A stretch of DNA of 51,317 bases, from positions 1-51,317 of the forward strand of contig CANGZT010000004.1 in assembly GCA_947458955.1 (NCBI GenBank). Reading direction: 5' to 3'. The position numbers and the translations under genes are program-made. The first letter of the stretch is position 1; each line of letters starts with the position of its first letter. The stretch comes from Flavobacteriia bacterium (GTDB taxonomy: Bacteria; Bacteroidota; Bacteroidia; Flavobacteriales_D; Crocinitomicaceae). The notes under the pieces are model-generated. The model had not been told where the DNA came from. It did no database searches and saw nothing but the letters and a program-made list of their open reading frames with translations. Of the stretch, positions 17,272-26,014 are shown one piece after another.

Positions 17272-18371
17272 TATACTAATTGATTTAATACATCATAAAT
17301 TTGTCCGCATATTTTATCTGGATTGAATCTCATGAAATATTCTATAGTACTATTCTTTTTTAAAGAAATAGATTCTCTATTTTCAAAAAACTTAATCACT
17401 GATTTAGACATTGCATAAATATCTAGATAAGGTACAACATCTCCTCCAACATTTAAAATATCATCTTCTAAACCCGTAGCTTTCTCAAAACAAATTATCG
17501 GTATACCTAACATTCCTGCTTCAATTACAGCCAACGGAAATGGATCCTCTCTAGATGTTAGCATAAATAGATCCATTTTAGCAAGATAATCTTGTGGGTT
17601 TTTAACCTCTTCAATAAAAGTGATATTTGATGAAATACCTAGTTTATTAATATCTTGTTCTAAGATAACTTTTCTATATGGATCTAACTTTCCTATCCAA
17701 TAAAAATGAATTTCACAATTAATTTCAATTACTTGTTTTACTATTAGTAAAAAAATATCATCACCTTTTCTCCAATGAGCCTCACCTAACATTACTACAT
17801 TATATTCTTTTTTAAGTTTATAATCCAAATTATTAACTGTTGGGATAGCTGTACATTCATTTATTAAAAAGATTTTGTTTTTTGAAATTCCTAAATCCAA
17901 TAAATATTGTTTTGTAAATTTAGAAACAACAATATAACTTGAAATAAATTCATCATACTGATCAAACTCACTAAAAGTTTGTTTTATGATGGTTTCCATT
18001 TCATGTAAATGTAGAATTATTTTTAATTTTTGGTTATATTTTTTAATGTCGATAGCTAATCTCAAAGAAACTATTGTATTAACATATAATATAGAGTAAT
18101 TAGAATTAGATAATTTATAAACTTCATGAGAATAATTTGTAACATGATTTCTACCAAGAATAAAACGTAATAAATTCTTAAAAGATTTTAATTTGTTATA
18201 ATTGAATCTAATTGATACTCTATTATCTTCAGAAACTGATTTTAATTCAGTATTATCTAAAGTTAAGTACTTAATTTTTAAACTATTTTGTAATAAGTAT
18301 AATATTAAATGCTGTACAGAATTTGTTGCACCATTATTGTTTGCAGTATGAAGTATAAATAAAATATTCAT
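17271..18371 (-). CDS. Glycosyltransferase family 4
   Basis: A 366-residue GT4 enzyme. The N-terminus reads MNILFILHTANNNGATNSVQ, with NGA replacing the usual GGA loop. The donor domain starts near residue 193 (YNVVMLGEAHWRKGDDIF), and the EX7E motif is in SREDPFPLAVIEAGMLG at about residues 277-293. Composition is very AT-rich. Only one base separates it from the GT2 gene upstream. Retaining transferase acting in the cytoplasm on the lipid-linked chain; sugar unknown. Confidence 0.87.
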   Translation of the reverse strand: MNILFILHTANNNGATNSVQHLILYLLQNSLKIKYLTLDNTELKSVSEDNRVSIRFNYNKLKSFKNLLRFILGRNHVTNYSHEVYKLSNSNYSILYVNTIVSLRLAIDIKKYNQKLKIILHLHEMETIIKQTFSEFDQYDEFISSYIVVSKFTKQYLLDLGISKNKIFLINECTAIPTVNNLDYKLKKEYNVVMLGEAHWRKGDDIFLLIVKQVIEINCEIHFYWIGKLDPYRKVILEQDINKLGISSNITFIEEVKNPQDYLAKMDLFMLTSREDPFPLAVIEAGMLGIPIICFEKATGLEDDILNVGGDVVPYLDIYAMSKSVIKFFENRESISLKKNSTIEYFMRFNPDKICGQIYDVLNQLV

Positions 18372-18372
18372 T

Positions 18373-19242
18373 CTAATTATTTATTTTTTTTATAACAGAA
18401 TTTAAAAAACCATAAAAATAAAATTTTAGAGACATTTTTTGATTTTTAAATAAGTGGATATTAATTTCATCAATAGAATTATATAATTCTTCTTTTATAA
18501 TTTTATTTTGTAAAAGTGTACTTAAAACTAAATTTTTTTCAAAATTAGAGTACAAACTGATACTTTTTTTCTTTATTAAAAAAGCTGTAGATGAATCTAA
18601 ATGATATCTATAATTACAAATTTTTTCGTTTAAATAATAAAAACAGCCATACTTCGACATTAGAATCCAACATATCCAATCCTCGTATTGATAAGCTAAA
18701 TTATTTGGTAAAATAATTTTTTCAAAAATCTCTTTTTTTACCATTACGGAAGAATTACATATATGATTGTTTTTAATAAATGTTTTTAAATCAACATTAT
18801 ATTTAATATTTGTATTTGAAAATTTAAAATCATTATAAAAATCATTATTAATTGAATCGTTATGAAAATTTACTGAAGAATGTACAAGAACTACATCCTG
18901 ATTTTTTTCAAAAACATCTACCTGTAAAGATATTTTATTGTTATTGAACCAATCATCAGAATCTAAAAATGCAATATACTTACCCCTAGAATGAGAAATT
19001 CCAAGCTTTCTTGTTGAATATACACCTTTATTAACTCTATTTTCATGAGTTAACAATTTGACTCTATTATTCGAAGAATAATTATTGTTTATTATCTCAA
19101 AGCTACCATCATTTGAACCATCATCAATAACTATCACTTCTATGTTTTGATATGTTTGATTCAGACAAGAATCAATTGCATGAACAATAAATTTTTTTGA
19201 ATTAAAAACTGGTATAATTATACTTACTAATTCGATATTCAT
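18373..19242 (-). CDS. Glycosyltransferase family 2
   Basis: A 289-residue GT2 enzyme. VSIIIPVFNSKKFIVHAIDS (6-25), IEVIVIDDGSNDGS (34-47) and IAFLDSDDWFNN (about 89-100, with the DSDD metal site) are all intact. ICNSSVMVKKEIFEK and YQYEDWICWILMSKYG give the acceptor-side and catalytic-base region. The C-terminus is basic with aromatic residues. Overlaps the upstream 477-residue protein gene by four bases (stop and start interlocked). Extremely AT-rich. Donor unknown. Confidence 0.88.
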   Translation of the reverse strand: MNIELVSIIIPVFNSKKFIVHAIDSCLNQTYQNIEVIVIDDGSNDGSFEIINNNYSSNNRVKLLTHENRVNKGVYSTRKLGISHSRGKYIAFLDSDDWFNNNKISLQVDVFEKNQDVVLVHSSVNFHNDSINNDFYNDFKFSNTNIKYNVDLKTFIKNNHICNSSVMVKKEIFEKIILPNNLAYQYEDWICWILMSKYGCFYYLNEKICNYRYHLDSSTAFLIKKKSISLYSNFEKNLVLSTLLQNKIIKEELYNSIDEINIHLFKNQKMSLKFYFYGFLNSVIKKINN

Positions 19243-20672
19243 TTTTTATTTTCATTTACAGATAAATCAACCCCTCTATATTTACCATTAATATAATCAT
19301 CTGGTTCATAATATTTATATTCAGAACCAAAATTACTAAGAAAATAACCAATCTTTATTGCGTCAGAATTATTAGGTTTATTTAATTTTTTTTTAAAACA
19401 CAAGGTATAAATCTCATCTTTAGAATTAGGTATAATTGGACCTTTAAACGAGTTATATAATGAGTTTCCTAATAAAATTACTGGTTTTCCCCAAAATATA
19501 GATTCAATTGTTAACGTTGAACCAAATGTTATAACTCTATTACAATGAAAAAGTAAATTATAACTACTAACTTTAGAATTTGGTTCTATTACAGTAACAT
19601 TTTTGAATTCTGCTAATGAATATAACTTATTTAAATATTCTTGATTTAGTTTTTCTGAATTAGGATGAATTCTAATATAAATATCAAAACAATCTATTTC
19701 ACTTTTAGAATATTCTTCGCACAAATAAATCAAACCATCCAATTGATTTTTAAAAAAAGGATTATTCCATGTTTCATCTATTGAAACAAATTCATCTTCT
19801 GATGATGTGAATATTATTATATTTTTTCTTTTTTTATTAAATTTTATAGGTAAGACATTTGAATCAAAATTTTTGGTGAACGAATCCCAAGAACCATTAA
19901 ACCCATTTAGTTTTTTTTTAAAAAAACTTCTACCTTTAAAGTATCTAAAGAAAAAATTTCCAATATCCCAGTGTTTATTCACACATTCATAAAAATATGG
20001 TATATCAAATGAAGTTTTATTTATAGTAACAAAATACTTTTCAGGTACACTTCCTCTTTCGTGAATAAAAACTGGAACATTTAATTTATTGGCCAATCTA
20101 ATTAATCCTCTTGTATATGAAAACCGACCATTGAAGACATAAATTCTATCATATAACTCTTTATTTAAAGCCTCTTTTGCAGTCTCATACACTTTAATAG
20201 TTTCACAATAAAGCGTTCTGATATCATCTATATAATTTGTTAACTTGATAAATGGATTTCTTGTGTAACTAACAAGTGAACTAACGATCGACCATCCTAT
20301 ATCAAAAACATCATCATAAATTAAAGTTTTAAAACTATCTATATCAACAAGTAATTCCTCATCAAATTTATAGTCCTTTGATTTTTCAACTTGATTAATA
20401 ATAGAAAATTCAGAAAAATCGCCATCTAATAATTTAAACCCATTTTGTTGACGTAAATTACATAAATTACAAATTTCATCTCGAACTTCTGAACTTTTTA
20501 AATTATCAAGTAAAGCTCTACTCATGATATTTTCACAATTACTAAATATTTTATTATCACATTTATAAAAATGAACTGTATTACCCTTATTAATTAAATC
20601 CTGTGCTATTTCTAATTCTGTTTCTAAATGAGTTTTCCAAGTTGCATGAGTTGAAAAAATTGCAATTTTCAT
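19239..20672 (-). CDS. Capsule-synthesis-like GT-B protein
   Basis: A 477-residue cytoplasmic protein. It opens MKIAIFSTHATWKTHLETEL. An internal HERGSVPEKYF segment (near residue 210) recalls the start of the second domain in surface-carbohydrate and capsule-synthesis proteins. A DIYIRIHPNSEK block (near 357) and a VITFGSTLTIESIFWGKPVI block (near 396) match the HP and G-S-T-x-x-x-E motifs of CDP-glycerol- or KpsS-like GT-B enzymes. It sits immediately downstream of the amidination genes, so it may transfer the modified sugar acid, but that is inference. No Maf-type pseudaminyltransferase is present in the window. Its exact family could not be fixed from memory. Confidence 0.65.
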   Translation of the reverse strand: MKIAIFSTHATWKTHLETELEIAQDLINKGNTVHFYKCDNKIFSNCENIMSRALLDNLKSSEVRDEICNLCNLRQQNGFKLLDGDFSEFSIINQVEKSKDYKFDEELLVDIDSFKTLIYDDVFDIGWSIVSSLVSYTRNPFIKLTNYIDDIRTLYCETIKVYETAKEALNKELYDRIYVFNGRFSYTRGLIRLANKLNVPVFIHERGSVPEKYFVTINKTSFDIPYFYECVNKHWDIGNFFFRYFKGRSFFKKKLNGFNGSWDSFTKNFDSNVLPIKFNKKRKNIIIFTSSEDEFVSIDETWNNPFFKNQLDGLIYLCEEYSKSEIDCFDIYIRIHPNSEKLNQEYLNKLYSLAEFKNVTVIEPNSKVSSYNLLFHCNRVITFGSTLTIESIFWGKPVILLGNSLYNSFKGPIIPNSKDEIYTLCFKKKLNKPNNSDAIKIGYFLSNFGSEYKYYEPDDYINGKYRGVDLSVNENKK

Positions 20673-20692
20673 TTTATACTTTTTTTAAATAA

Positions 20693-21928
20693 TTAGAATC
20701 CCTTACCAATTAAAATATATTTTTCTTTATAATCGCTAGTTTGTTTATTATAACTTTTATAGAAATTAAAATGAGGTTTTTCACAAATTAAACCTTTATT
20801 ACCATGGATTTTGTAAAAATCAGGAAAAACATATTCCCATTCCCATTCCTCATTTCGTTTCCAAAAACACTTATTCCTATGTTGATCAACAATATAGTAA
20901 AACGAGTTTTCTGTTATTCCTAACCAATTTAAAAATAAATTTATTTTTTTTGGTTTATTGCTAACATACTTATTTATTAAAATCAAACCTTGTTCTCTTG
21001 TTATTCTATTTAATCTAATTTCACGACATACTTGGTCAACAACTTTACCATATCCATATTTAATGTATTTCAAATAATCATGGGTATCATTGTAATTATA
21101 ACAATCAACATCATTAAAAATGTCAAAAGTTCTGTTTTGATTTTGGGTTTCATAATCATACAATCTAATCATTTGATTATGTTGTTCTAATGTATCCCAT
21201 CTAATGTAATTATTTAAATATATACCTCTGACACCTACTTTCTCTATTTCCTCATCATCTGGATATTTAAATTGTAAAATATCAGTTTGACTAACACCAT
21301 CAAATTCATCAATTAAATCTTCTGCTTCATACCCCATTAAATCATGCTCTTTTCTGTATTTCCTTGTCATTTCAACTTTATCTTCATGCGAAAACATACC
21401 AACCTGATCAATACCTTGATGAGCGCCCCAAATAATTAATGGAATTTTAAACTTAACAGCTATCTGAACAGGAAAAACAGTTTGGCCAGCTATACAATGC
21501 CAGTAAATACTACCCATTTTTCTTAAACTAGCTCTAGTAATTTTCTTAACTATTTCTGGATTTACAGTTAATGTAATAATATCGCAATTAAATTTAATTC
21601 TCAAATTAGCTAAATTTCTAACCCCCACATCGGTATTATATTGTTTATTATATGTAACCAATAATGGATTCATACCATAAACATTTTTAATAGTATGAAC
21701 AATAAAATAAGAATCTCTTGCGCCACTTACAGGTATGATACAATCGTAATTATTTCCTGATAAATTTTTATAACTTTCTAATAACTCCTTAAGTTCTTTA
21801 GCTTTAACATTCCAGTTTATTGAATCTTTCTCTTCGTGAATTCTACACCCACTACAAATTCCATCTTCATCAAATATAATATTTAAAGCATGCTTTTCTG
21901 TATATAAACACCTTTTACAAACTTTCAT
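20693..21928 (-). CDS. PP-loop N-acetyl sugar amidotransferase (WbpG/PseA family), variant P-loop
   Basis: A 411-residue enzyme of the family that converts an N-acetyl group to acetamidino using ammonia and ATP. Two zinc-type cysteine pairs are at Cys4-x-x-Cys7 and Cys25-x-x-Cys28. The PP-loop reads SGARDS (residues 68-73) instead of the family SGGxDS, with Ala for the second Gly. Downstream blocks (NPLLVTYNKQYNTDVG, PLIIWGAHQG and a KYGYGKVVDQVCREIRLNRIT stretch that parallels the paralogue) are present. The start ATG overlaps hisF by four bases. It is the second such enzyme beside 23420-24547 and about 36 residues longer. Whether it is an active second amidotransferase is unknown. Confidence 0.85.
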   Translation of the reverse strand: MKVCKRCLYTEKHALNIIFDEDGICSGCRIHEEKDSINWNVKAKELKELLESYKNLSGNNYDCIIPVSGARDSYFIVHTIKNVYGMNPLLVTYNKQYNTDVGVRNLANLRIKFNCDIITLTVNPEIVKKITRASLRKMGSIYWHCIAGQTVFPVQIAVKFKIPLIIWGAHQGIDQVGMFSHEDKVEMTRKYRKEHDLMGYEAEDLIDEFDGVSQTDILQFKYPDDEEIEKVGVRGIYLNNYIRWDTLEQHNQMIRLYDYETQNQNRTFDIFNDVDCYNYNDTHDYLKYIKYGYGKVVDQVCREIRLNRITREQGLILINKYVSNKPKKINLFLNWLGITENSFYYIVDQHRNKCFWKRNEEWEWEYVFPDFYKIHGNKGLICEKPHFNFYKSYNKQTSDYKEKYILIGKGF

Positions 21929-22791
21929 ATTATTTCTTTTTCGATTTTTGTAAATAACATTTTTTCTAGCTCCACATCATTTTTCTTTAACAATCTAAAA
22001 TCATCAGAAAATCTATTTTCCCTATAATTAATCTTTGACTCCATTCTCAAAGGTACAACTGTATTTATAAATGATTTTGCGATTGTGACACTATGTTCGT
22101 AGAAGTGAAAATAATTTGCTGCAGAAACACCAGAAACATTACTATTTTGAAACACTTCTAAAAAATGGTGTGGTGTTTTTGCTCCGCCACTACATATTAC
22201 TGGTACATTTGTATTATTACAAACATTATTAATCAAATTCAAATCAAATCCTTTATATGACCCATCTCTATCTACTGAATTTATAATAATTTCACCAATT
22301 CCGATCCTTTGTAATAAATCGACAAAAGTACTAACTTCTAAATCCGTTTTTTGTTTATTTAAATAATCATATACATAGTATTTATCATTCAATTTAAAAG
22401 AATCAATTGATGCTACTATACATTGACTTCCAAAAACAGTTGATGATTCTAGAACAAGTTTTTGATTTTGTATTAACGAAGAATTTAAAGAAATTTTATC
22501 TGCTCCGCATTGCAGTAATTCTTTAATATGATCAACAGTTTTAATTCCTCCGCCAACTGTAAGAGGAACAAAACATTTTTTTGAAATTTTTTCTATTAAT
22601 TGAAAGTTAGGTTCTAAATTGTTTTTTGTAGCAGAAATATCTAAATATATTATCTCATCAATACCCCATTGATTTAAAAATTCTATAGCAATCTCTGGCT
22701 TACCAACAGGCAAATATTTTTTAAAATTAAAACTTTGTACAACTATATTATCCTTAACTACCAAAGTAGCTACAACTCTCTTTTTTAACAT
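21925..22791 (-). CDS. hisF: HisF-like amidination subunit (Asp11 replaced)
   Basis: A 288-residue (beta/alpha)8 protein of the HisA/HisF family. It begins MLKKRVVATLVVKDNIV; the residue aligned with the catalytic Asp11 of HisF is Val11, while Asp130 (VASIDSF) is kept. Phosphate-site blocks TVGGGIKTVDHI (79-90) and ICSGGAKTPHHF are present. It is longer than HisF (about 250). It adjoins hisH upstream (shared base 22791) and two PP-loop amidotransferases, the same partnership as hisH-hisF-pseA in Campylobacter flagellin loci and hisH2-hisF2-wbpG in Pseudomonas. It probably channels ammonia from HisH to the PP-loop enzyme rather than making imidazole glycerol phosphate. The loss of Asp11 supports a non-histidine role. 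Confidence 0.9.
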   Translation of the reverse strand: MLKKRVVATLVVKDNIVVQSFNFKKYLPVGKPEIAIEFLNQWGIDEIIYLDISATKNNLEPNFQLIEKISKKCFVPLTVGGGIKTVDHIKELLQCGADKISLNSSLIQNQKLVLESSTVFGSQCIVASIDSFKLNDKYYVYDYLNKQKTDLEVSTFVDLLQRIGIGEIIINSVDRDGSYKGFDLNLINNVCNNTNVPVICSGGAKTPHHFLEVFQNSNVSGVSAANYFHFYEHSVTIAKSFINTVVPLRMESKINYRENRFSDDFRLLKKNDVELEKMLFTKIEKEII

Positions 22792-23423
22792 TATTGTATA
22801 GAATTAAAAAAACTTCTGAATAGTTTTAAGCCATTATTTTGACTTTTTTCTGGATGAAACTGTACACCAAAAATATTATTATGTTGAACAGAAGCAGTAA
22901 CATTTATTCCATAATCGCAATAAGATGAAACATATTTATCATCAGTTTCAAAATAAAAACTATGGTCAAAATAGAAATGTGGTGTGGTGTTCTTCTGGTT
23001 AGTAAATAATGGGGTTTGATTTTTTATAATTATATTATTCCATCCAACATGAGGAACAGGATAAGTATGAAACAATTCTAGTTTTTTAACCTTGCCTTTT
23101 ATCCAATTTAAACCATCATGCCATCCATTTTCTTCTGAACCTTGTGCAAGCAATTGCATTCCAACACAAATCCCTAAAATTGGTTTTTTATCAACTAATA
23201 CTATTTCGTTTAAAATATTATCCAAATTTCGTGATTTAATATTTCTCATAGCTTCATCAAAAGCACCAACACCAGGTAATATTAATACATCGGATGTTTT
23301 TAAGTCAGATTCTTTGTCTGATATTTTCAAATTGGTATATCCAAGAAACTTTATAGCATTTGAAACTGAATAAATATTTCCTACACCGTAATCTACAATT
23401 ACTATTTTCTGATTTAATTTCAT
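22791..23423 (-). CDS. hisH: HisH-type glutamine amidotransferase of amidination module
   Basis: A 210-residue HisH-like glutaminase. Cys86 in GICVGMQLL is the nucleophile, and His190 and Glu192 in FHPEKSQ complete the triad. IVDYGVGNIYSVSNAI opens the fold. It gives ammonia, through HisF, to the PP-loop amidotransferase next door. Start and stop interlock with both neighbours (four bases with the upstream PP-loop gene, one base with hisF). It is clearly distinct from the HisH at 126-737: similar length but divergent sequence. Family and role in amidination are well supported by gene order; the sugar target is inferred. Confidence 0.92.
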   Translation of the reverse strand: MKLNQKIVIVDYGVGNIYSVSNAIKFLGYTNLKISDKESDLKTSDVLILPGVGAFDEAMRNIKSRNLDNILNEIVLVDKKPILGICVGMQLLAQGSEENGWHDGLNWIKGKVKKLELFHTYPVPHVGWNNIIIKNQTPLFTNQKNTTPHFYFDHSFYFETDDKYVSSYCDYGINVTASVQHNNIFGVQFHPEKSQNNGLKLFRSFFNSIQ

Positions 23424-24547
23424 ATTGTTAAACCAACCTTAAATTTTGGAATCCATTTGCCATTTTCATCTAAATCAAATAATTCACGGTTAACGGATTT
23501 GTTTACCTGAGTCCAAAAATCTTGAACTGAAATTCCAATATAATCCGAAAAACTCTTTATGTATACATCAGAACATTTACCATCATATTTTTCAACTAAT
23601 TCAATAGCTTCTTGTCTGGTTATTCTTTCGTTTCTAATATCTTCGTTTACATAATCGGTAATTCTACCAAAACCATATTTTAAATATTTTATCATTTGAT
23701 TTAAACTTACCCAATCTTCATCCAAAGAAGTAATCCCATAAGGGTCACCAATAGCTAATGGATGCTCGTTTCTGATTTCTAAACCTCTTAAAGCTGCGAA
23801 ATTACCATTATCAATTAATGACCAATCTTTCCAAAAATAACCTAAAAACGTAATTCTTAAATTAGCATCTTCCATTTCTTTTTCTGATGGATAGACATAT
23901 TGTAATATTTCATTTTTTTTAACTTCATTCAATAGCCAAGAAATATCTCCTCCACCAAGAGTATTCATTTTTCTTAAATTATTACCATCACTACCATTTT
24001 TGCCCATTACATTTAAATCACCTAATTGTAATGCAGCATTTTCTCCCCACCAAATTAATGGTATTTGATAAGCAATAGCTAAACGAGGTACACTACTAAA
24101 CAATGATAATTCAGTAGATTTACACCAATTTGTATGTTCAAAAAAACTTTTTCTCATCAATTTTCTCCAGGTTTGTGGAGCTGGATTTATAGAAATGCAA
24201 TCAAATCCATGATTAATCATGTTTGTTACATTATCTACTCCTCTTTGGGTTACTTGTTCAGGGGGATAACTTAAACAAACTAAAAGAGGATTCATTTTTA
24301 ATACATCTTTTACAAAAAACGCCTGTCTGGTACTATCTTTTCCTCCACTAACTCCAATAATACAATCATATCCAGAGCTGTTATTAGCTTTTCCAAAAGT
24401 AACAATATCATTAATTTCTGATTTTCTTTCTTCCCAGTTTACAGATTTTAGACTTTCATGGTAATTACAAGCAGGACAAATACCATTATTATCAAACTTT
24501 ATACCTGGTCTAGTATCTGTTTGCAAACATTTTTTACAATACTTCAT
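23420..24547 (-). CDS. pseA: PP-loop N-acetyl sugar amidotransferase (PseA/WbpG family)
   Basis: A 375-residue enzyme, close to the usual length of Campylobacter PseA. Zinc-type cysteines at Cys4-x-x-Cys7 and Cys24-x-x-Cys27, PP-loop VSGGKDS (66-72) intact, followed by NPLLVCLSYPPEQVTQRGVDN, PLIWWGENAALQ and KYGFGRITDYVNEDIRNERI. It is expected to adenylate an N-acetyl carbonyl and replace oxygen with ammonia, giving an acetamidino group. The order here (this gene, hisH, hisF) matches pseA-hisH-hisF at the C. jejuni flagellin-glycosylation locus, and pse genes lie upstream. Sequence alone cannot decide between a CMP-pseudaminate and a different sugar target. It overlaps the upstream GNAT gene by 14 bases. 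Confidence 0.88.
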   Translation of the reverse strand: MKYCKKCLQTDTRPGIKFDNNGICPACNYHESLKSVNWEERKSEINDIVTFGKANNSSGYDCIIGVSGGKDSTRQAFFVKDVLKMNPLLVCLSYPPEQVTQRGVDNVTNMINHGFDCISINPAPQTWRKLMRKSFFEHTNWCKSTELSLFSSVPRLAIAYQIPLIWWGENAALQLGDLNVMGKNGSDGNNLRKMNTLGGGDISWLLNEVKKNEILQYVYPSEKEMEDANLRITFLGYFWKDWSLIDNGNFAALRGLEIRNEHPLAIGDPYGITSLDEDWVSLNQMIKYLKYGFGRITDYVNEDIRNERITRQEAIELVEKYDGKCSDVYIKSFSDYIGISVQDFWTQVNKSVNRELFDLDENGKWIPKFKVGLTI

Positions 24548-25079
24548 ATTTATTGATTAATCCAAATTCAATTATATCATAATATTTTCCGTCTTTAAAA
24601 ATCGCTTCTTGTCTTTTACCCTCTTGTTTCATTCCTAGCTTAAAAGCTAATTTTTGCATTCCTATGTTTTCTGATGATGTACCGCAATAAATTCTATGCA
24701 AGTTTAACGATCTAAATCCATGTTTGATTAATAAGCCACCAGCCTCCAACATTATTCCCTTACCCCAATACGATTTTTCTCCTAACAAGAATGCAATTTC
24801 GGCATTTCTATCAATCCAATTTATGTTTTGTAAACTTATATTACCAATATGGAAATTCTGATATATGTCAATTATAGCTAAAATCAAAGAGTTTTTTGTT
24901 GAATAAGAGTTTTTAACATATTCAATTAAGCTTTCTTTACTCATTGGAAACCTACCATGTGAATTGTATTTAGTTATTTCTTGGTCATTTAACCAAGAGT
25001 CATAATTTCCTTCTACATCATTTAAAGTCAACCTCCTTAAAGCTATAATATTACCTTTTATAAAAAAATCACTTGCCAT
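24534..25079 (-). CDS. GNAT N-acetyltransferase (RimJ/RimL type)
   Basis: A 181-residue acetyltransferase with the RimJ/RimL layout: NIIALRRLTLNDVEGNYDSW at the start, AEIAFLLGEKSYWGKGIMLEA (near 94-114) with the acetyl-CoA-binding Gly-Lys-Gly loop, and RIYCGTSSENIGMQKLAFKLG near the end. In this setting it more likely N-acetylates an amino sugar than a protein. It lies between a protein of unknown function and the PP-loop amidotransferase, overlapping both. It could make the acetamido group that the amidotransferase then converts. It is separate from pseH and a second GNAT at 30.0-31.2 kb, so the locus has three such genes. Confidence 0.88.
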   Translation of the reverse strand: MASDFFIKGNIIALRRLTLNDVEGNYDSWLNDQEITKYNSHGRFPMSKESLIEYVKNSYSTKNSLILAIIDIYQNFHIGNISLQNINWIDRNAEIAFLLGEKSYWGKGIMLEAGGLLIKHGFRSLNLHRIYCGTSSENIGMQKLAFKLGMKQEGKRQEAIFKDGKYYDIIEFGLINKYEVL

Positions 25080-26013
25080 AATTACATTCTAAGTATGTTT
25101 TTAACTGATCAATATATACAATCTGCCCTATATTTTTTTTGGCTAATGGGTCATTTATATTATTCTCACTTAATATCCTCACTATATTTTTATTCATAAT
25201 ATCGGCTTCAATTAGAAAGTTTGAAAAAAAACCCATTACCACATCAGCATAGTAAATCAACAGATTACTGTCAATAAATGCATCCGCAATAATCATTTTA
25301 CAACTTATAACATCTTTATTTTTTTTAATATTCTGATTAGGGTGCATTTTTAAAATAAAATTAATTGGCAAATTTAATTCTAATAATATACAATTGATTT
25401 GATTTGTTATTTCAATTTCGTCAAATCCATAAGTTTCCCTTCCATTTACATTAGAAAGCGGGTCGGGTGCATACACAATCGTTTTATTATCATTGTAAGG
25501 AATATTGAGTTTGTTGAAAAGTTCACATTTTGTAATATCAGGTTTCCAGTTTTTTAAGTAATCATAATAAGGATTTCCAAAAACAACTAATAAAGAATTT
25601 TCAATTCCTGATTCTAAGGCAATATTTTTCGCACTTTCATCAATTAACAATATAGAATCTGGAAAAACATATTCGTTTGTTAGTAAAAACCTCTCTTTTA
25701 TTGATGTCCAATGGTCAACAAATGAATAGGATTTAATTGACTTTTTTTTTGCCAACTTAAGATACTCTAACTCAATTTTAGATGTATATGATGTACCTGT
25801 AAAAATAAAATCAGGCTTAATATTCAATACTACATCCTCTGGTTTCTTAATAGAAAAAGTTACTTCTAATCCAAATGAATCAAAAAAAGAATAAATTCTA
25901 TCTGAAATGATTATAGATTTTTCTAATACAAATTTAAGTTTAAATGCTTGTGCCAAGACTGCTTTTGCAGCACCAGGGTCACTAAACACAAACAAACCAG
26001 TACCTGAAAACAT
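25069..26013 (-). CDS. GT-B-like protein of unknown function
   Basis: A 314-residue soluble protein I do not assign to a named enzyme. It opens LFVFSDPGAAKAVLAQAF, and has PDFIFTGTSYTSKIELEYL, SYSFVDHWTSIKERF, TIVYAPDPLS, FILKMHPNQN and DVVMGFFSNFLIEADIM in order. The spaced HPN and G-F-F-S-N-F-x-x-E motifs resemble GT-B enzymes such as UDP-sugar hydrolases/epimerases and capsule transferases. No canonical PseG (with a GxGHxxR N-terminus) is found in the window, and the pathway needs a UDP-sugar hydrolase, so this gene is a candidate by elimination only. It lies between the DegT aminotransferase (one base upstream) and a GNAT gene (11-base overlap). Confidence 0.6.
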   Translation of the reverse strand: MFSGTGLFVFSDPGAAKAVLAQAFKLKFVLEKSIIISDRIYSFFDSFGLEVTFSIKKPEDVVLNIKPDFIFTGTSYTSKIELEYLKLAKKKSIKSYSFVDHWTSIKERFLLTNEYVFPDSILLIDESAKNIALESGIENSLLVVFGNPYYDYLKNWKPDITKCELFNKLNIPYNDNKTIVYAPDPLSNVNGRETYGFDEIEITNQINCILLELNLPINFILKMHPNQNIKKNKDVISCKMIIADAFIDSNLLIYYADVVMGFFSNFLIEADIMNKNIVRILSENNINDPLAKKNIGQIVYIDQLKTYLECNYGK

Positions 26014-26014
26014 T

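Noticed and set aside
126-23423. Histidine biosynthesis operon (two HisH and one HisF)
   Set aside because: No other his genes are present, HisF lacks Asp11, and the neighbours are PP-loop sugar amidotransferases and glycosyltransferases.
20693-24547. 7-deazaguanine or DNA-modification system based on PP-loop proteins
   Set aside because: The paired N-terminal cysteines, overall length and HisH/HisF partners fit WbpG/PseA, not QueC-like enzymes; no DNA-processing genes are nearby.
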